64,000 nucleotides of DNA from Gordionus sp. m RMFG-2023 (Eukaryota > Nematomorpha > Gordioida > Chordodea > Parachordodidae): assembly GCF_954871325.1 (NCBI RefSeq), contig NC_088775.1:729473-793472 (forward strand), written 5' to 3'. Each line of letters begins with the position of its first letter. Position 1 is the first letter of the stretch. Under the pieces are notes generated by a model. That model made no database searches, had not been told where the DNA came from, and saw only the letters and a list, made by a program, of their open reading frames with translations. Position numbers and translations under genes: made by a program. Below, piece by piece: positions 24,722 to 38,231 of this stretch.

Positions 24722-25952
24722 ATAGGCGTAGCTAAGGGTGGACGGGACAAGGAAAAATCCCCCCCCCCTTCAGAAATTTATCACCTTTCGTGAATATAAT
24801 TTTAAACTAATAAAAAATATCCCCCTTAGTCCTTCCCCCACTTCCTGTCCCCTAAAAATGTATGCATATATCTTAAATTATAATTTTTAAGAAAGAATAT
24901 TTTTTTATAAAATTATTCATCCTAATTTATAAATTTTTGGAAAAAAACATTTATATATAAAAAAAGGGAACCAAAAATGTTTTTTAAGAAATGGAATATA
25001 AGCCAAAGATAAGTCTTAAGAAAAAGTGAAATGATTATAATTGTTAATAATAGATCCATAAAATTACTAAATTATATAATATAATCAAATATAATCTTTT
25101 ATAAAGTGAGTAATTTTAATTTATTTATTTTAATGAAAGTAAAATATAAATATAAAACTATTGATAAAATTAAATCATAAAACTATTGATAAAATTAAAT
25201 CATAAAACTATTGATAAAATTAAATCATAAAACTATTGATAAAATTAAATCATAAAACTATTGATAAAATTAAATCATAAAACTATTGATAAAATTAAAT
25301 CATAAATTAAATAAAATTTAAGCACAATACAAAAGTGGAATATTATATGTCGTAGATTTACAGTATCTCTAATTTTATCAATTATCATATGACAATCAAA
25401 TAATTTTTACCAATATAGCGAATTATATATTTTACAGAAAAATAAAAAATTGATAAGGACATCAGAAGATATCTTATAAAGACATTTGTGGGATGAATAA
25501 TATTAAGATTATTTTTTATTTATCATTTTTTATTTAAAATAAATAGATGGCGCTAAATAATTGATGCGATTAAGAGTATTGATTAGTAAATTTTGTTAAA
25601 AATTAACTGTAATACATTCTCTAACTGTCAAATATGTCTGTAGAAGTGCAATTTTACCTAGTATTTTGTAACCAATTCTATATAATATATTAACTATATG
25701 TCTACTTACTTTTTATAAATAAATTTCTTATACATTAATGTATATGCAAGTAATTTATTATATTTTCTATAAACTAATAAAAATATAATTCAGCTTATTT
25801 TTTTTATTAAAAATAACCTCCTATCTTGTAAAAATATTATATGACTATATATAGACTAAGGCAACCGGGCCGAACGGGCAAAAGCGAACCTTAGACCTGC
25901 CTAAAATGGGTATGGGGGCTTCCCCCCTTAGCAAAATCCTGGATACGCCTAT
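24722..25952. mobile_element. 1.2-kb non-autonomous TIR transposon inserted in LINE B
   Basis: Begins ATAGGCGTAGCTAAGGG and ends with the near inverse ATACGCCTAT. It is flanked by a perfect 10-bp direct repeat gagtttgcat (24712-24721 and 25953-25962). Removing it restores LINE B reading across the site. A 10-bp duplication fits Mutator-like elements, though the superfamily is inferred. It contains C runs near both ends and a 25-bp minisatellite, but no transposase. Confidence 0.8.
25152..25306. repeat. 25-bp minisatellite, six units
   Basis: The unit aactattgataaaattaaat plus cataa repeats six times in perfect register, at positions 25158, 25183, 25208, 25233, 25258 and 25283 for the same base. 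It lies inside the 1.2-kb transposon. Confidence 0.9.
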
Positions 25953-26700
25953 GAGTTTGCATGAGAGAGCAATATGACTTTTTAGGTGTTTAAGGGTCAA
26001 AAAATTAGTGGTCCTAATGGGTCACCATGTTGGAGGCATACTTCAGAATTAATAATATAATCATTAAATTTGAGTAAGGAAGGAATGACATAACTAAGAT
26101 GGATGTAATTCTGGTAGTCAGGGAATGTTTTCAAGAAAGTATGGATTATTTTATTATTAATTGTATTAAAGGCATTGGATATGTCTAGTTTTGCTATCTA
26201 ATCTTCCGGTTTGTGGTTGGATAAAACTAGTCGACTGCAATGGATTGCGGATTCACATCCTCCTTTTACTCCAAATTCCACTTGGTAAGGAGCTAAGCTT
26301 AAGGTTATTGTAGATTTGAGTCGATTACAAATAATTTTTGAATTGGTTCGTCGGTAGAAAATTCCAATAACTATTGGGCGCATTTGATTTTCAGGCACCA
26401 AAGATTATTGGTGCTAGTTTAAGTGGTAATTTCCTGTTGATAATAAGATTAAAAATTTCGTTAAAGAATTAAGTAGAAATTCGGAACTGTCTAAATCCAA
26501 GATGTCGATAATAAATGAAGGTAGAAGGTAATCCAGTTCTGGAGCAGAATCTTTTGGAAAAGATTTAATAGCGGTTATGGCTTCTCCGGGAGTGATATTT
26601 ATGTTTGAATTTTTTATAAGCAGTATTTGAGGAGTGTATTTGGAAGTTGATTTCTTGTGGTGATATTATGCGTTAGCAAGAGCTAGGAGAGCTCCTTTTA

Positions 26701-28379
26701 ATGTGAAATTATTAATCTTATTTATATTAGTTTGTGTAAGTGGTTACTTAAAGTCTTTTTAACAGGATCGTTAATATTTGGTGTTAATTTTTCAAAATTA
26801 GAATCAAAGTTTTCAATTCTTTCTATGATTGGCATAATGGGGTTGGATTATCTTTTGGTGTATTATTAATTTTCTCTAATTTAGATCTTCTGGATTTTGT
26901 AAAATATTATTAACGATTTGAAATAAAAAGGATAAATTAATTTAAGGGCTTCTTTTGGAATTTGTGATATGGTAGGGCTAAAATAGCTTGTTAAAAATTT
27001 TGGGTATTCCTAATCAGGAATTGGATAATTTTTTATAAAGGTTTTTCCTGTGTTGAATTTTCATTTTGTCGATTAAATAATTGATAGTCATTTGGGGTTG
27101 AGAGGTGGTGGTGGAATATTTAATGAGAGATGAAGGTTTAAACTGGGAGGCTGGAGGTTAATTACTACCTGGGCATCTTGAAGTGAGTGATCCATGGATG
27201 GTTATTAAATTGTTATTTTATATGTTGATAATTTTAAAGCAATATGAACAAGTTCTCCTATTGCTCATGTTCTAATTTTGTGATGAAGTTGGGTTATTCT
27301 AACTTTAAAATTGTGATTAATATTATTTTTGTCTTTAAATTTGTCAGGTTGATAGAAATAGTTATGCAAACATTGTTAAATTCATTAATTTATACTATAA
27401 TAAAAATAAATCAAGTCTGACTATAATTAATCTCATTTGGAAAATCCAAACATCATATTATGCGAATCATATATCATAGATATAAAAAGAACAAATGAAC
27501 TGCAACCTAAAATACCTTTTTATTGATCCAAGTATGAAATTGTGATAATTAAATTATACTTACAAATTTTATTAGAAAAAGAATGCAAATATGTTTTGGT
27601 AAACTTTTTTGACTCGAGAAAGTATATAAAAATCGTTTAATGACTAATAGTCATTAAAGAATAACAATTTTAATAATATTTCCCAATGTAGTTTGTACAA
27701 AAAATATAAGTATTAATTTATTTATTTGATTTTTTATTAAGGATGATTTTTAGTATGGAAATTTAGATATCATGTAAAATTAATAAATTTTCAAATAGAT
27801 GCCATTTCTTTATTAAATTTGGCCATATTAACAGGATTAAAATGTTATATGTTTTATTACTTTAATTTTTTTTTTTTTAAATTTGGCATTTAATATGATT
27901 TTTATGCTTGAATTGAAAACAGAAAGGCCAAAAATTAAGAAATGACTAAAGAATGATTTATGAAATAAGATATAACAGTATATTAGGTAAGGTAGTAAAG
28001 AGAATAATTAAATGTTCTGAGTTTCTCAAAGATATTCAGTGAAACTGTTTCACCAAAAATTGCTAATTTCAAACTTCAAAAAATCAGATATTAGGCCTTG
28101 TCCAGACCCGTCCCGGTAAAAATAATAAAATTTTTAAAATTTCTGGCCATAAAATAGTTTAAAAATAATCGGGGAGTAGCAAATAATTTCCAAAAATTCC
28201 CAGGCTGGGCATAAATATTATTTTTTTACAAATCCAAGCTGAATCTATGATATTAACTTTGTAGGTCTATGAAAAAAAAAGAAGATAATATATAAAATAA
28301 AATAGACATGCTATTTTTGACAGATAAGAATATCGTAGATATTATTTTGTTAGGTTGATCTTAAATTTTATTTTAACAT
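26701..28379. repeat. LINE-adjacent DNA and upstream block, copy 1
   Basis: 26701-27340 is richer in G+C than its surroundings and may hold the 5' part of LINE B; I cannot define a protein there. From about 27540 the sequence matches 62620-63320, for example tatggaaatttagatatcat (27755 and 62845) and cggggagtagcaaataattt (28170 and 63172). It leads into the promoter repeats of gene III. Confidence 0.5.
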
Positions 28380-29053
28380 TTAAACCCTTAATGAACTTAA
28401 TCAAAACAATACAATATAAGGCTCTCAACTTAAATATTTTAAAATTAAAAGTGAAAATTTGTTTTTTTATGTTATTTTAAATAGACTTATTTTGATTAAG
28501 TTAATTTATGAACTTATTCAAAATAATCATTTAATTTCTTATTTATAAATTTAATTTTACATTTAAACCTGTCAAAAAAATACAATATAAAGTTCGCAAA
28601 AACATTTTATAAAACTAAAAGTGAAATTTGTTTTTATTTTCACATTATTAAAAAGAGTATTTTGATTAAGTTAGTTTATGAACTTATTCAAACTAACATT
28701 TTAATTTCTTATTTATAAATTTAATTTATCATTTTAGCCTTTAATAATTTTAATTATAAATAAGAAATTGAATGTTTGTTTGAAATAAGTTCAAATATCA
28801 ACTTAATCAAAATAATACTCTATATTAAAAAACTAATTTCCCGTTTAATTTCTAAAATATATTTTTGTAAGTGTGAACCCTCTATTGTATTGTTTTGATT
28901 AAATTCTTCTGGTTTAAATGAAAAAAATATTATTTTTATTATTAAAAATTAAAATTATAAATTTTATATCAAAGTGTATTTAAGGGCCATTATTTTTTTT
29001 ATAATTTATAATTTTATATAATATTTAAAAAATTTATTGTTAAATAATTTTTG
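28380..29053 (+). promoter_or_regulatory. Tandem promoter-region repeats upstream of gene III
   Basis: At least two imperfect units of about 200 bp repeat here, each with aatacaatataa, ttttgattaagttagtttat and gaacttattcaaa...aatttcttatttata. The same units occur before genes I/II, before gene IV and at 63300-63660. From 28670 the match with 6290-7130 is close to base-for-base. A run tttataattttatataatat lies 50-70 bases before the ATG and could hold the core promoter. Confidence 0.5.
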
Positions 29054-31249
29054 ATGAAGAAATTTGTTCCAATATTCTTTTTGTTATTGATTTTAATTTC
29101 ATTCTGCGATTTCAATGGTGAGTAAAAAAAAATTTTTATAACCATTATTTATAAAAAAATTCTTATAAAAAATAAATATAAAAACATTATATAAAAACCA
29201 TCAATAATTAGTTTAAAAAAATGTCTTGATCGAGTTCATTATTACAATTATAAGGCAGTTGCATATCAAATAAATATGTTTTACAAGTGTCAGTGCTTGC
29301 TATTATGTATTAGTTTAGTTTACATAAACCAATAAAAAATATCAATTTTTTATTTAGTTGCTAAGCTAGGTAAATGCTTTTTACAAATTACTAAATGTTT
29401 TGTATGTTTTAGATATTTCTCGATGAATGAAAAGAATATTCTTTTTAAAACTTTTATATGATTTACTTTATTTTAAGTCTATCTTTATAGATTAATCATG
29501 ATCAATTGTGTCATAATATATAATACTATGTTTAAAAAATTCATTTTTATTTGGTTATTATTTATTTATGATAAATCAAGATAAGGATGATGAACTTGAA
29601 AGTAAGAAAAAAAATATAGATATATCTTTTAAATCGAAAATGATAACGTAAAAATATTTATAAATATTAGGTAAAATTTTTCAGAAATTTTTTTAAAATT
29701 TCTGTATTTTATTTCTTGTCTGAGGGCAAATATTACAGTGTTAATAATCTAGGGATGCCAGTGACTACACTAACTTCTACACCTCCGTTTATAAGCCAAT
29801 AAAAATATTATCTTATCACTCCCATTAAAGTTTTATCCACTAAAAAACAATATTTAAGTTATGATAAACAAATTTTTTTTAAAAAAATAATTTTTATCAT
29901 GTCTTACTCTGACTCCCATATTTTCAGCCTCCCTTTTATTCTCCAAACTCTCTATATCTTTTTGACCCGAGAGACATTGGATAAATTTTTTCTTTGATTC
30001 TGCACTTATAAAATGGACATTTTATTCTACATATCACTTTCATAGGCTTTTATATTGCGCAGACTCAAACCTTCGTCCTCATTGATTTTCCCAATATTTT
30101 ATTTCATTCATTATTTATTTCCTATAATCATTTTGTTTTTCATATTATATATAGGGCTTTCTGTAGATTAATATATTATTGTTCTTAGGCTTCTATATTG
30201 ATGATTTTAACCAAATTATAATTGATTCTTGATTCATTAATTAATGGTTCTGTTTTTAGAAATTTAAACCAAAATTTGATATATTCTGACTTGGTAATAA
30301 TTTTTTTAGTAGATCAACTATTACTTGGAATTAAAGTTGTCTTATTAAATTGGGAATGTTCTAAATAAAAAATCATATTGTAAATATCTGCATCGATTTA
30401 GTTTAATAGAGTTACTTTCTTTAATTTTTCCTAAACAATATTATTCATATATAAAGTTCCTTAAATTCGAATATATTTCGCCTATTTACCTAAATCTCAG
30501 ACGCTCAACCACACTCATCCATATTTTTTTGGTTGAAATTTGAGTTACAATTATATAAACTGTACTATTTATTCACCAAAGACGGCGCAATGATACTAAT
30601 TTTAAGTTATTTTGGGAATTTGAATTTGAATATTGGGAAAGCTATAATGGAAAAATCTCTCGATTATAAATTTTTTTATAATATATAAATTTGATTTTCC
30701 TTTTAGATGAGCAGAAAACTATATTATTGAGTATTTTATTTAAACTTTTCAAGAAGCAAAAGGCAATTTTTAATTAAAATATAGATCTTAATGTTTGCAA
30801 TTATATTAAAAGTGTACTATTTTTTTCAACAATTTTAAGTTATTTTGGTCATTTGAGTTTGAATATTAAGAAAGCAAAGTTGGAAAAATCTAAAGATATG
30901 GTTAAATTTTTTTTTATCAACCTATAATAATAATAATATATAATTTTCATTTTTCTTTTAGCTGAACTGATAACTACACTATTGAATCATTTATTTAAAC
31001 ATTTCGATAAAATAGGTAATTTAATTAAAATATGTAGTAATGTTTGCAATTATATTAAAACTGTACTATTTTTTCACCAAATAATTTTAAGTTATTTTGG
31101 GCATTTGAATTTGAATATTGGAAAATCAAATTTGGAAAAATCTAAAGATGTGGATAAATTTTTATAATATATTAATTTGATTTTTCTTTTAGATGAGCAA
31201 AAAAACTACAATATTGAATATTTTATTTATACTATTCAAGGTAGAAGAG
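29054..31249 (+). CDS. Gene III: secreted-protein gene of phase-1 micro-exons (partial)
   Basis: Candidate paralogue of genes I and IV. Exon 1 (29054-29117, 64 nt) encodes MKKFVPIFFLLL then ILISFCDFN and ends in phase 1 at donor GTGAGTA. Exon 2 (29358-29369, 12 nt) follows ttttttatttag and adds VAKL. Exon 3 (29581-29601, 21 nt) adds an acidic DKDDELE and has donor GTAAGA. Downstream, 30962-31015 (54 nt) gives ELITTLLNHLFKHFDKI and 31193-31249 (57 nt) gives DEQKNYNIEYFIYTIQGRR, both phase 1 at both ends, after ttttcttttag. A 56-nt segment (30707-30762, GC donor) reads EQKTILLSILFKLFKKQK but would shift the frame if joined to the next, so it may be skipped or dead. No terminal exon was found. 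The basic and 27-nt exons of genes I and IV were not seen here. Confidence 0.5.
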
Positions 31250-31270
31250 GTAACTTTAATTAAAATATAT
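30560..31270 (+). repeat. Exon array of gene III, three units
   Basis: Three units of about 230-255 bp matching those at 14382-15790 and 40680-43600. These are the best preserved: all three acceptors are ttttag, and two of the exon segments are multiples of three. The spacers share ttttaagttattttgg and gcaaagttggaaaaatctaa. Confidence 0.65.
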
Positions 31271-31319
31271 ATCTTTATATTTACAATTATTACCAGTATA
31301 GAATAAAATATAATTTAAA

Positions 31320-32010
31320 TTTTATAATTTTGAACCCTTCTTTTACAATTTGAGATAGTTTTGCGAACATTTGTAAATGTTTAAATTTTTTTGTATTTTT
31401 GAACCACTAATGTATCTTTAAATAAAAAATTTTTAATTTTATCTGAGGTTATTTTATAGATAACTCACCAAAATTCATGACATGATATATTAATTAAAAT
31501 CAGAGACCTGCAGAAGTATCATTTGCACCTACCGGCCCGGATTTATTTTTAGAAAAATTTTCTGCCTTATCTGGCAAGGGTTTTCTATTTTCAGGCCTAT
31601 TCAGAATTTTTTTAAAATATATATAATATTTATATTCGAAACATGAATTATACATATATGACCTTTATTATTTTTAATTATCAATGTTAAAAAAGAACTC
31701 CCAAGGCTGCGTTTTGGATGAAGCACAAATTTAGCTTACTTAAATTATTTATATTATTAAAAAATTTTAGCTTACTTAAATTAATATTATATTTATTTAT
31801 AATTATAATTATTATAATATTAATTCTATTGCATTAATTTTATGCTTTATATTTTTGATATTTCTATATAAACCTATAGAATTTTATAAATCTCAGACAG
31901 CCCCCTTTACGTTTCGGTTACATTCCATTTTTTTTATCATAACTATGTTACATCAATGTCTATGATTAAAAATGATTGTATTAATTCATTTTTAATTTCA
32001 AATTATATTC
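31320..32010. repeat. 3' tract (copy 2)
   Basis: Matches the 15791-18450 tract from gaacccttcttttacaattt (31333) through tgtatttttgaaccactaatg (31391) to the ggctgcgttttggatgaa stretch (31703). It is shorter and lacks the candidate terminal exon. It also carries a G+C-richer insert near 31502-31600 beginning gagacctgcagaag. Confidence 0.65.
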
Positions 32011-35000
32011 TTGATTATATATATATACATATAAAAAAAAATAATGTTTAAGAAAATAGATTAACTATCTCTCTGTTTTTATTCTAACTTATTAAAACCA
32101 GTAATAATATATCTAATATCTATAAAAATGTATAAACAATAAGAATAAACTAAAATATATAAAAAGGAACAATAATTAATTTTAAAATATTGACATGTTC
32201 TGTTAAGTGATAGAAATTCCCTAGGTTCAAGTCATTGTGATTCAATCTGTGATATTTTTTAAAAAAACTAAAAGTTATAAGAATGAATTACCCATTGGTA
32301 AACGTTTTGGTGAGAATATAAAATTTCTGAGGCACTTGTATTTTATATTTTTAATCTCTGCTTGAGTTAGCAAGTTGCTATTAATATTAGTTGGAAAGAA
32401 TGAAAATGATTAGTCCCAAATAAAATAATTGCTCATAGCCCAGGGATTAGCGGTTAGACTGTCGAATCTTAGGCCTTCTATTGAGAAATTGCAAAGTTCT
32501 AGAATATTAGGTATGCGAGTTTTAATATGAGGCTTAATAATTTGTTTTTAAGGAGTGACGCTGATTTTGATCTTTATAAGATGTTACTGAAGTTGACAAC
32601 ACAACAATTTCGTAGACTCTAGTCTTTGCAAAAAAATGTCTGCAAGAAAATTAGGAAATATTGTTAAAGAAAACGATTATAATTTTTATATCTTCAATAA
32701 TGCGTATTAAACTATTCATATTCTATTGTTATATAATTATAATATCACTATTCTTAGAGGAAGGGTTATTAAATTATCATTGAATATACTAATATTTTAT
32801 TAATAAAATGATGAAGCACCATGTGATTTATATTAGATAAAAACATTTTATTATTGCATCGAATTATTATAAATAAACATATTATGTTCAGGGAAATGAT
32901 TATTTACTTAAAAACTTTAAAAGAAATTAAATAAAATTTTATCATATAAACCAAAATGACTGTTCTGACTCTTAATACATAATAAATTGTAGTCGATTAA
33001 TTTTAATATAATTATATTTCTCAATTATATTATCAAATATAAGACATAAGGACAATATCGTATCCTTAGTCGATAAAATAACTTTATAAAAAACACCACT
33101 AATTGAATTTCAATAAATGCTAAACCTAAAATTTCATTATCAATTCGGAAAAAAAAAGTAGACATTAAAAAAAATTAAATAAAAATTATATCCTTCTAAA
33201 ATTTGAAATAACGAATGTATAATAAGATAGGCTAATAATAGTTTAATTATTTATTTGAAAGTAAATATTATGACAATAAATTAATAACAATTAGTGAATA
33301 ATAATGTGAGAGGCTGAACCCCAAATATTATTTATAATGCGAAAAAAATTGACACGATACAAGAAAAGGCTTCTTCCTCAGACTAAGATTAACTATAGCT
33401 ATAGAGAATTATCAAAGTTTCAATGGCAGTCTTTCCACAGATCTTTTCTAGACTCACTTTTTTCTCTCTATTCACATTATTTTACATTATATTTCACCTT
33501 TTATATAATTTAATATAGATTTTACTTTATTTTTTCATATAAATTTTGTGTTGACTTATATTAATACGAATAATTAAAAGAATATATCATAATCAATAAT
33601 TTGCAAATGTTATATCAAGTCCTATATTATATATCTATGAAAAATCTTTGATCCCAATGTTTCAATATAAATTCAAATAATAAATCACAATGATATTTTT
33701 AAAAATAATCACATAATAAATGAAAATTGGCGCTATAATTGAATATAAATAAATAATATGAAAAAAAAATGTTATTAAAATTTTATTATCAATTAATTCA
33801 CAAATTGCCGATTAAAGACTGATGAGTGAATTAAAAATTTATCATTAATTTTGATAAAATATTTCAGGGAAATAAATATTTTGTATAACATTTCAAATAT
33901 ATTTTTAAAGTATTTCGATTAAAATTCTATTCATAATTTAATTTTCTTTAAGAATATAGTCTCCTTTTTTTTTATTTCAATCTAGTTTTAACAAAGGTAA
34001 GAGATAACTAAGATTTTTTTGAAGTTGCTATGCCATCATTATTTTCCCAAAAATTATACAAATTTGAAAATAAATTTACTTGATCTAATTGGTATTCTAT
34101 TAATATGGAATTCTAAATAGAAGTTTTGATATTTAGGGCTCAATAAGCCATTTTCTCGGTCTCTGTTATTTAAAATATTTTTAAAAAAATGAGAATGACT
34201 TTTTTACATATTTTTGTAAAGTAATGACAATGTAAAGAAGCATAATTTATTCTTAATGTATTTTAAGCAGAATTTGGAACCTAAACATTTGATGATTATG
34301 ATTTCAGTATTTTATTAATTTAAATAATAATATATTAATATCTTAGTATTCAATATAAAATTTACAGACAGTAAAATATATCTTAATTTGAGTGTAAGAA
34401 TATATATATGTTCCAATATTTTAATTGATTAGAGACATTAGCTCAAATAAATGATTAGTTCTATTTTTTGTTAAACCGTTCACACTTCAGATTCTTGTAA
34501 ATATTATAAGAGTTTTTTTTCCGGTTTTAGGGTTATTAAAGATTTTAGGGTGGGGGTGGGGGGGGGGGTCTGGTTCCTACTATTCTATATGTCTCTCTAA
34601 TGGTTCTTGATCTAAACTCTGATTTTATGGAACGAGTTTGATGTAACATTTAATGACTATTTAATAGCTATTGTAAATATTAAATTAGATTGAAATACTA
34701 ACGTACCCAATATTCATTGCCCTTGGATGTATCAACGGTTGTTGCATTAGTTGTACCTTTAATATAGAATATAATTAATATATAAATTATATAGAAAAAA
34801 TATAATATCAATAAAAAGTAAAATATTTACATTCTTAAGTTCATTAAATTATAAATGTGGTTATATTATCATGTGGCTTATTTGGATCCTTTTGATATCA
34901 ATATTAAGTAGGAAAGTTTATTCGCTTATTTTCATTCGCATATTTGCTATTTTTGATAAACCTAAAGTTGTATCAATTCTCTATACAGTGGTCTTAATAA

Positions 35001-35686
35001 AGGTTTCAAATATATAAATATCGATTTTTTGGATTCAATAGTCAATAGAAGAATACAATCTTTCCACACTTGATAAGGTGGTTCTGGGTACATGTGCTTA
35101 GTCAGGTAATATGTGAAATAAAACCTGGCCAGTAATATGAAATAATAACACGAAAAGGAATCCCCAAAAAAATCCCTAATAAAAAACCTCAGAAATGGCG
35201 ATGAGAAACCCCACACCAGAAAAAAAGAACTCAAGAAAAAAATGAAATTAGGAAAAATAAACCAGAATTAAAACCACCTCATAATTTAAAATACCGGCCT
35301 ATCAGACTTAACATGCATAAATGGACATTTATATATCTATTTGATTTTACCGATTCTTAATCTAAACTAAGAATTGATTTGGGTTAGAGTTGGTTTGGCT
35401 TAATTTTAGAGATAGATATGGGTTAAAGACTTCTAGGTAAATGAGGGGTGTATAATATAGATTTTTTTAAATCATATATTTGAAGCTAAAGACAGTTAGA
35501 ATCCCTTTTTGTTCCTTTTATTTCTTATGTGCATTAATAAAGTTATAATATAGCAGAGAGGGTAATACGCTTGATGAATGTTAAACAATGTTAAATTTTA
35601 AGAAAATTATCACCGACATGTTTATATTTGCTTATGTGATAAAAAGAACGACAAAATCTTAAAGTGAATAGATGTTCTGATGGACT
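32011..35686. other. A+T-rich region, little recognisable
   Basis: No exon or element ends that I can support. 32430-32620 is less A+T-rich and may be a transposon remnant. A G run (34550-34568) interrupts the sequence. A 90-codon minus-strand open frame at 34962-35234 is rich in phenylalanine and has no recognisable motif or paralogue here, so it is not called. Confidence 0.55.
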
Positions 35687-36086
35687 CAGTGTAGCTAGGA
35701 ATTTTCCTTAGAGGGGGTCCATACATATAAAAGCCTGGAGGCTTCGCCCCCAGACCCCCTTTGACGGACCTTCGGCTCTTTTGCCAGGCCTTTGGCTGGG
35801 TTTATCTAACAAATCATAACCATATCTTCGATAATATATAATACATCAATAATATGTTATTATAATTTAGTAGATAATTCTCAATGACTTTATAATAATA
35901 CTATCCAGACTAATTTCAATAGTAATAGAATATCCTTCCACAAACATCGAACCAGAAAAATATAAATATTAATGGTATTTATTTTATATGAAGTCACTCT
36001 TAAGTCTTTTGAACCTATTATCTAAAAAAAAAATTTTGCTCTGGGAGGGGTCCAAATTCGAAAACCACCCCCGTAGCTACGCCACT
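35687..36086. mobile_element. hAT-like MITE with CAGTG(GC)GTAGCTA-type ends
   Basis: Begins CAGTGTAGCTAGGA and ends GTAGCTACGCCACTA, close to the inverted ends CAGTGGCGTAGCTA seen in many hAT-derived MITEs. Subterminal ggagggg/cctccaggcttcgcccc blocks fit. No clear 8-bp target duplication remains. Related sequence is at 42055-42150. Confidence 0.6.
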
Positions 36087-37335
36087 AATTCATTTAAAAT
36101 TAACTATATTTCTACTATATTTAGGTTTATTATAAAAAAAAGGAGTCTTTTTACAGTGCCATTACCCATTTAAAGATAATTAAGTTAATATATTTGAAAG
36201 GGAGATTTGGGTATTTAGAATTGATAAAAAGAAAAATATTTAAAAAGACAGTGTTTTTGTTTCAATTTTTATTTTATAACACATTAGGAAAACCAGTTTT
36301 ATTTTTTTAGCTAAGTGTAATACTATAATTTTGCACCCCCCCCCCCCCATATTTTATTAAATTTTCCATTTTATGTGTGAAATTTTACAATGTATTATAA
36401 ATCATTTTTTTGTCCTTAAAAAGATTTTTCATCAAAAATATTTCTAGCTATAATAAGTGTAAATGAATAGTTTTAATTTTTTGAAATAATTGAATAAATA
36501 TCTTATTTAAAATATATCTGAAATTGATTTCTCTCTTTTTTTTCCTCCATAGGATATATTTTTTTTAATTAATTGAATAAAATACTTTTGTAAAATATTA
36601 TCACTAAAAGGTATTACCAAAATAACGTGAAAACCAATCTGAAAAAACTAAATAAAAAAAATAGATAATAAAAACAAATTTAAGCTGATAAAATAGAAGG
36701 AAAAAAATAAAATAATAAATGATTAAAATATATGATATAACGGACTAAAACTATATTTTGATTGGTAAACAGGATATTTACGGAAATTACTGGATCAAGA
36801 ATAGAACAAAAATTATTTCACCAAAATGCTAACTTCTGGAATGAACAGAATTTCATGCATTTACTAAATTGTGTGAAGATTTTTCGCGGAATAAGGATAA
36901 AGATGCAAATTTTATGAGCTTTTTAGGTAATGAATATTTATTAAATTTTTCAATTTATTATAATTTAAAATATATTTATCTCTTTTATATATCGAAATTC
37001 ATTAATTTTACGACATTATATTGTATCTATATTGAATATAAAATATTATGCGCACTTTTTATGAATAACATGTTATATTAATGAGCAGTTATTACTTTAA
37101 TCATATAATTTTGAACAAATCTTTACCAATATAAATTAATTCTTCGACTTATGAATACTTGTAAATATTTATATCAAAGACCTACACATCAATTCCAAGC
37201 GGGGAGATAACACACATATTTAAGGCCATTGCATATCCGTCGTGAAATAAAATTGAAGATAAAAAGGTTTTTTAACTATCAAACATTGGAAATGTTTACT
37301 AGAAATATTTTACTTACAAAATCTTAGCAGAAGCA
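36087..37335. other. A+T-rich region, no gene seen
   Basis: Contains a run of about a dozen C at 36337-36349. The short open frame 36869-37081 is A+T-driven (rich in Y, F, I, L) and has no support. Confidence 0.55.
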
Positions 37336-37339
37336 TCAT

Positions 37340-38100
37340 ACAAGAAGTTAATAAAACATTTTGAAAGTTACCTCTACAGGGAAAACAAATTTATAATTTA
37401 GACCTGTTTTATTTAAAAATAGATTAGGAGAAGCTAAATCAATAAAGGAATTTATAAATAAATTGAAATTAAGGTGTACACATGCAAAAAATAACGATTA
37501 ACAATTTCCTAGGTCACATAATCAGTGAAGAAGTCATCGCAGCAACTAACAAGAATGTCAAAGCAATTTTAGACCGTTATAAAAAACATACAATCCTTTA
37601 TAGGGTATCATAATAATTTTCAAATGTATTTAAACAATTTTATACCTACGCATTTATATATATCTTTTAAAGAAAAAGGTATATGGAAATGGAAAGTAAA
37701 TGACACAAAGATATCATTTTTTTATAATTTATATATATACTCAAAACATTTGTTGACATCTTTGATAAAATCACAATGTCCATAATGTAAGAGATGCCCA
37801 GGTTCTCATCAATTAGCTTCATCAACCACTAGTGTTCTTGCCTCAACCAATAACAATCGAATTAATTTGTATAATTGAAGAATTTCCCCTATTTTTTATT
37901 TATTGACCCAAACTAACAAATGTTTTTCCATAAAATATTAATATTTTATCAAATTATCATTTTTTACAGGTCAAAGGCAATATGATGAAATTCTTAAAAA
38001 CAAACCTAAAATACGCCAAATCTTAAGCAAAGTTTCAGACAAAACCAACAGAGCCCTCTACTGGTAACCTCTGATAATTTTCTAGCACCAAATCACCATA
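37340..38100 (+). mobile_element. Fossil Ty3/gypsy-like fragments
   Basis: Short plus-strand stretches resemble LTR-retrotransposon proteins: a gag-like piece around 37420-37490 (GEAKSIKEFINKL) and a pol-like piece around 37500-37600 (FLGHIISEE). 37970-38080 codes another short basic stretch that may or may not belong. The element is heavily broken and no terminal repeats were found. It is not close to the copy at 52709-57966. Confidence 0.5.
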
Positions 38101-38231
38101 CTACGCTTGTATTTAAAAGCACTCCTGGGACATTCTATAACCCTATTAAGAAAAAATTGTCATTATCGGATATAGTAAAATCGATTCAATATTTTAAAAT
38201 TTCGTTAATGTTAATCTATAAATAAAATTAC

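Larger units (their letters stand above)
23200..26700 (-). mobile_element. LINE copy B, R2-like, split by two MITEs
   Basis: Non-LTR retrotransposon reading right to left. Near 26590 SFPKDSAPELD and near 26350 RPIVIGIFYRRTNSKII match the N-terminal part of the reverse transcriptase. D.SNAFNT lies near 26175, QHGDPLGPL near 26020, WYLDDCTISG (catalytic YxDD box) near 24690. Toward 23850 a C..C...YGRH cluster and near 23670 HPDGKTILLFLMDKPLMWDF recall the CCHC plus PD...D restriction-like endonuclease of R2-type elements. The protein continues beyond the MITE as FVPIAAISTCSFGQAA (about 23250). Many stops and frameshifts; dead. A fragment upstream to about 27340 may be its 5' part. Confidence 0.75.

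Noticed and set aside
25152-25306. CRISPR-like regular repeat
   Set aside because: The 25-bp units are head to tail without spacers; this is a minisatellite.
34962-35234. 90-codon minus-strand open frame
   Set aside because: Phenylalanine-rich composition typical of chance frames here, no motif, no paralogue, no splice context.
35988-36173. 61-codon open frame
   Set aside because: It crosses the end of a hAT-like MITE.
37965-38080. Apparent terminal exon of a host gene after a T-rich acag
   Set aside because: It lies next to gypsy-like scraps and I recognise no host protein in it; it is left within the fossil entry.
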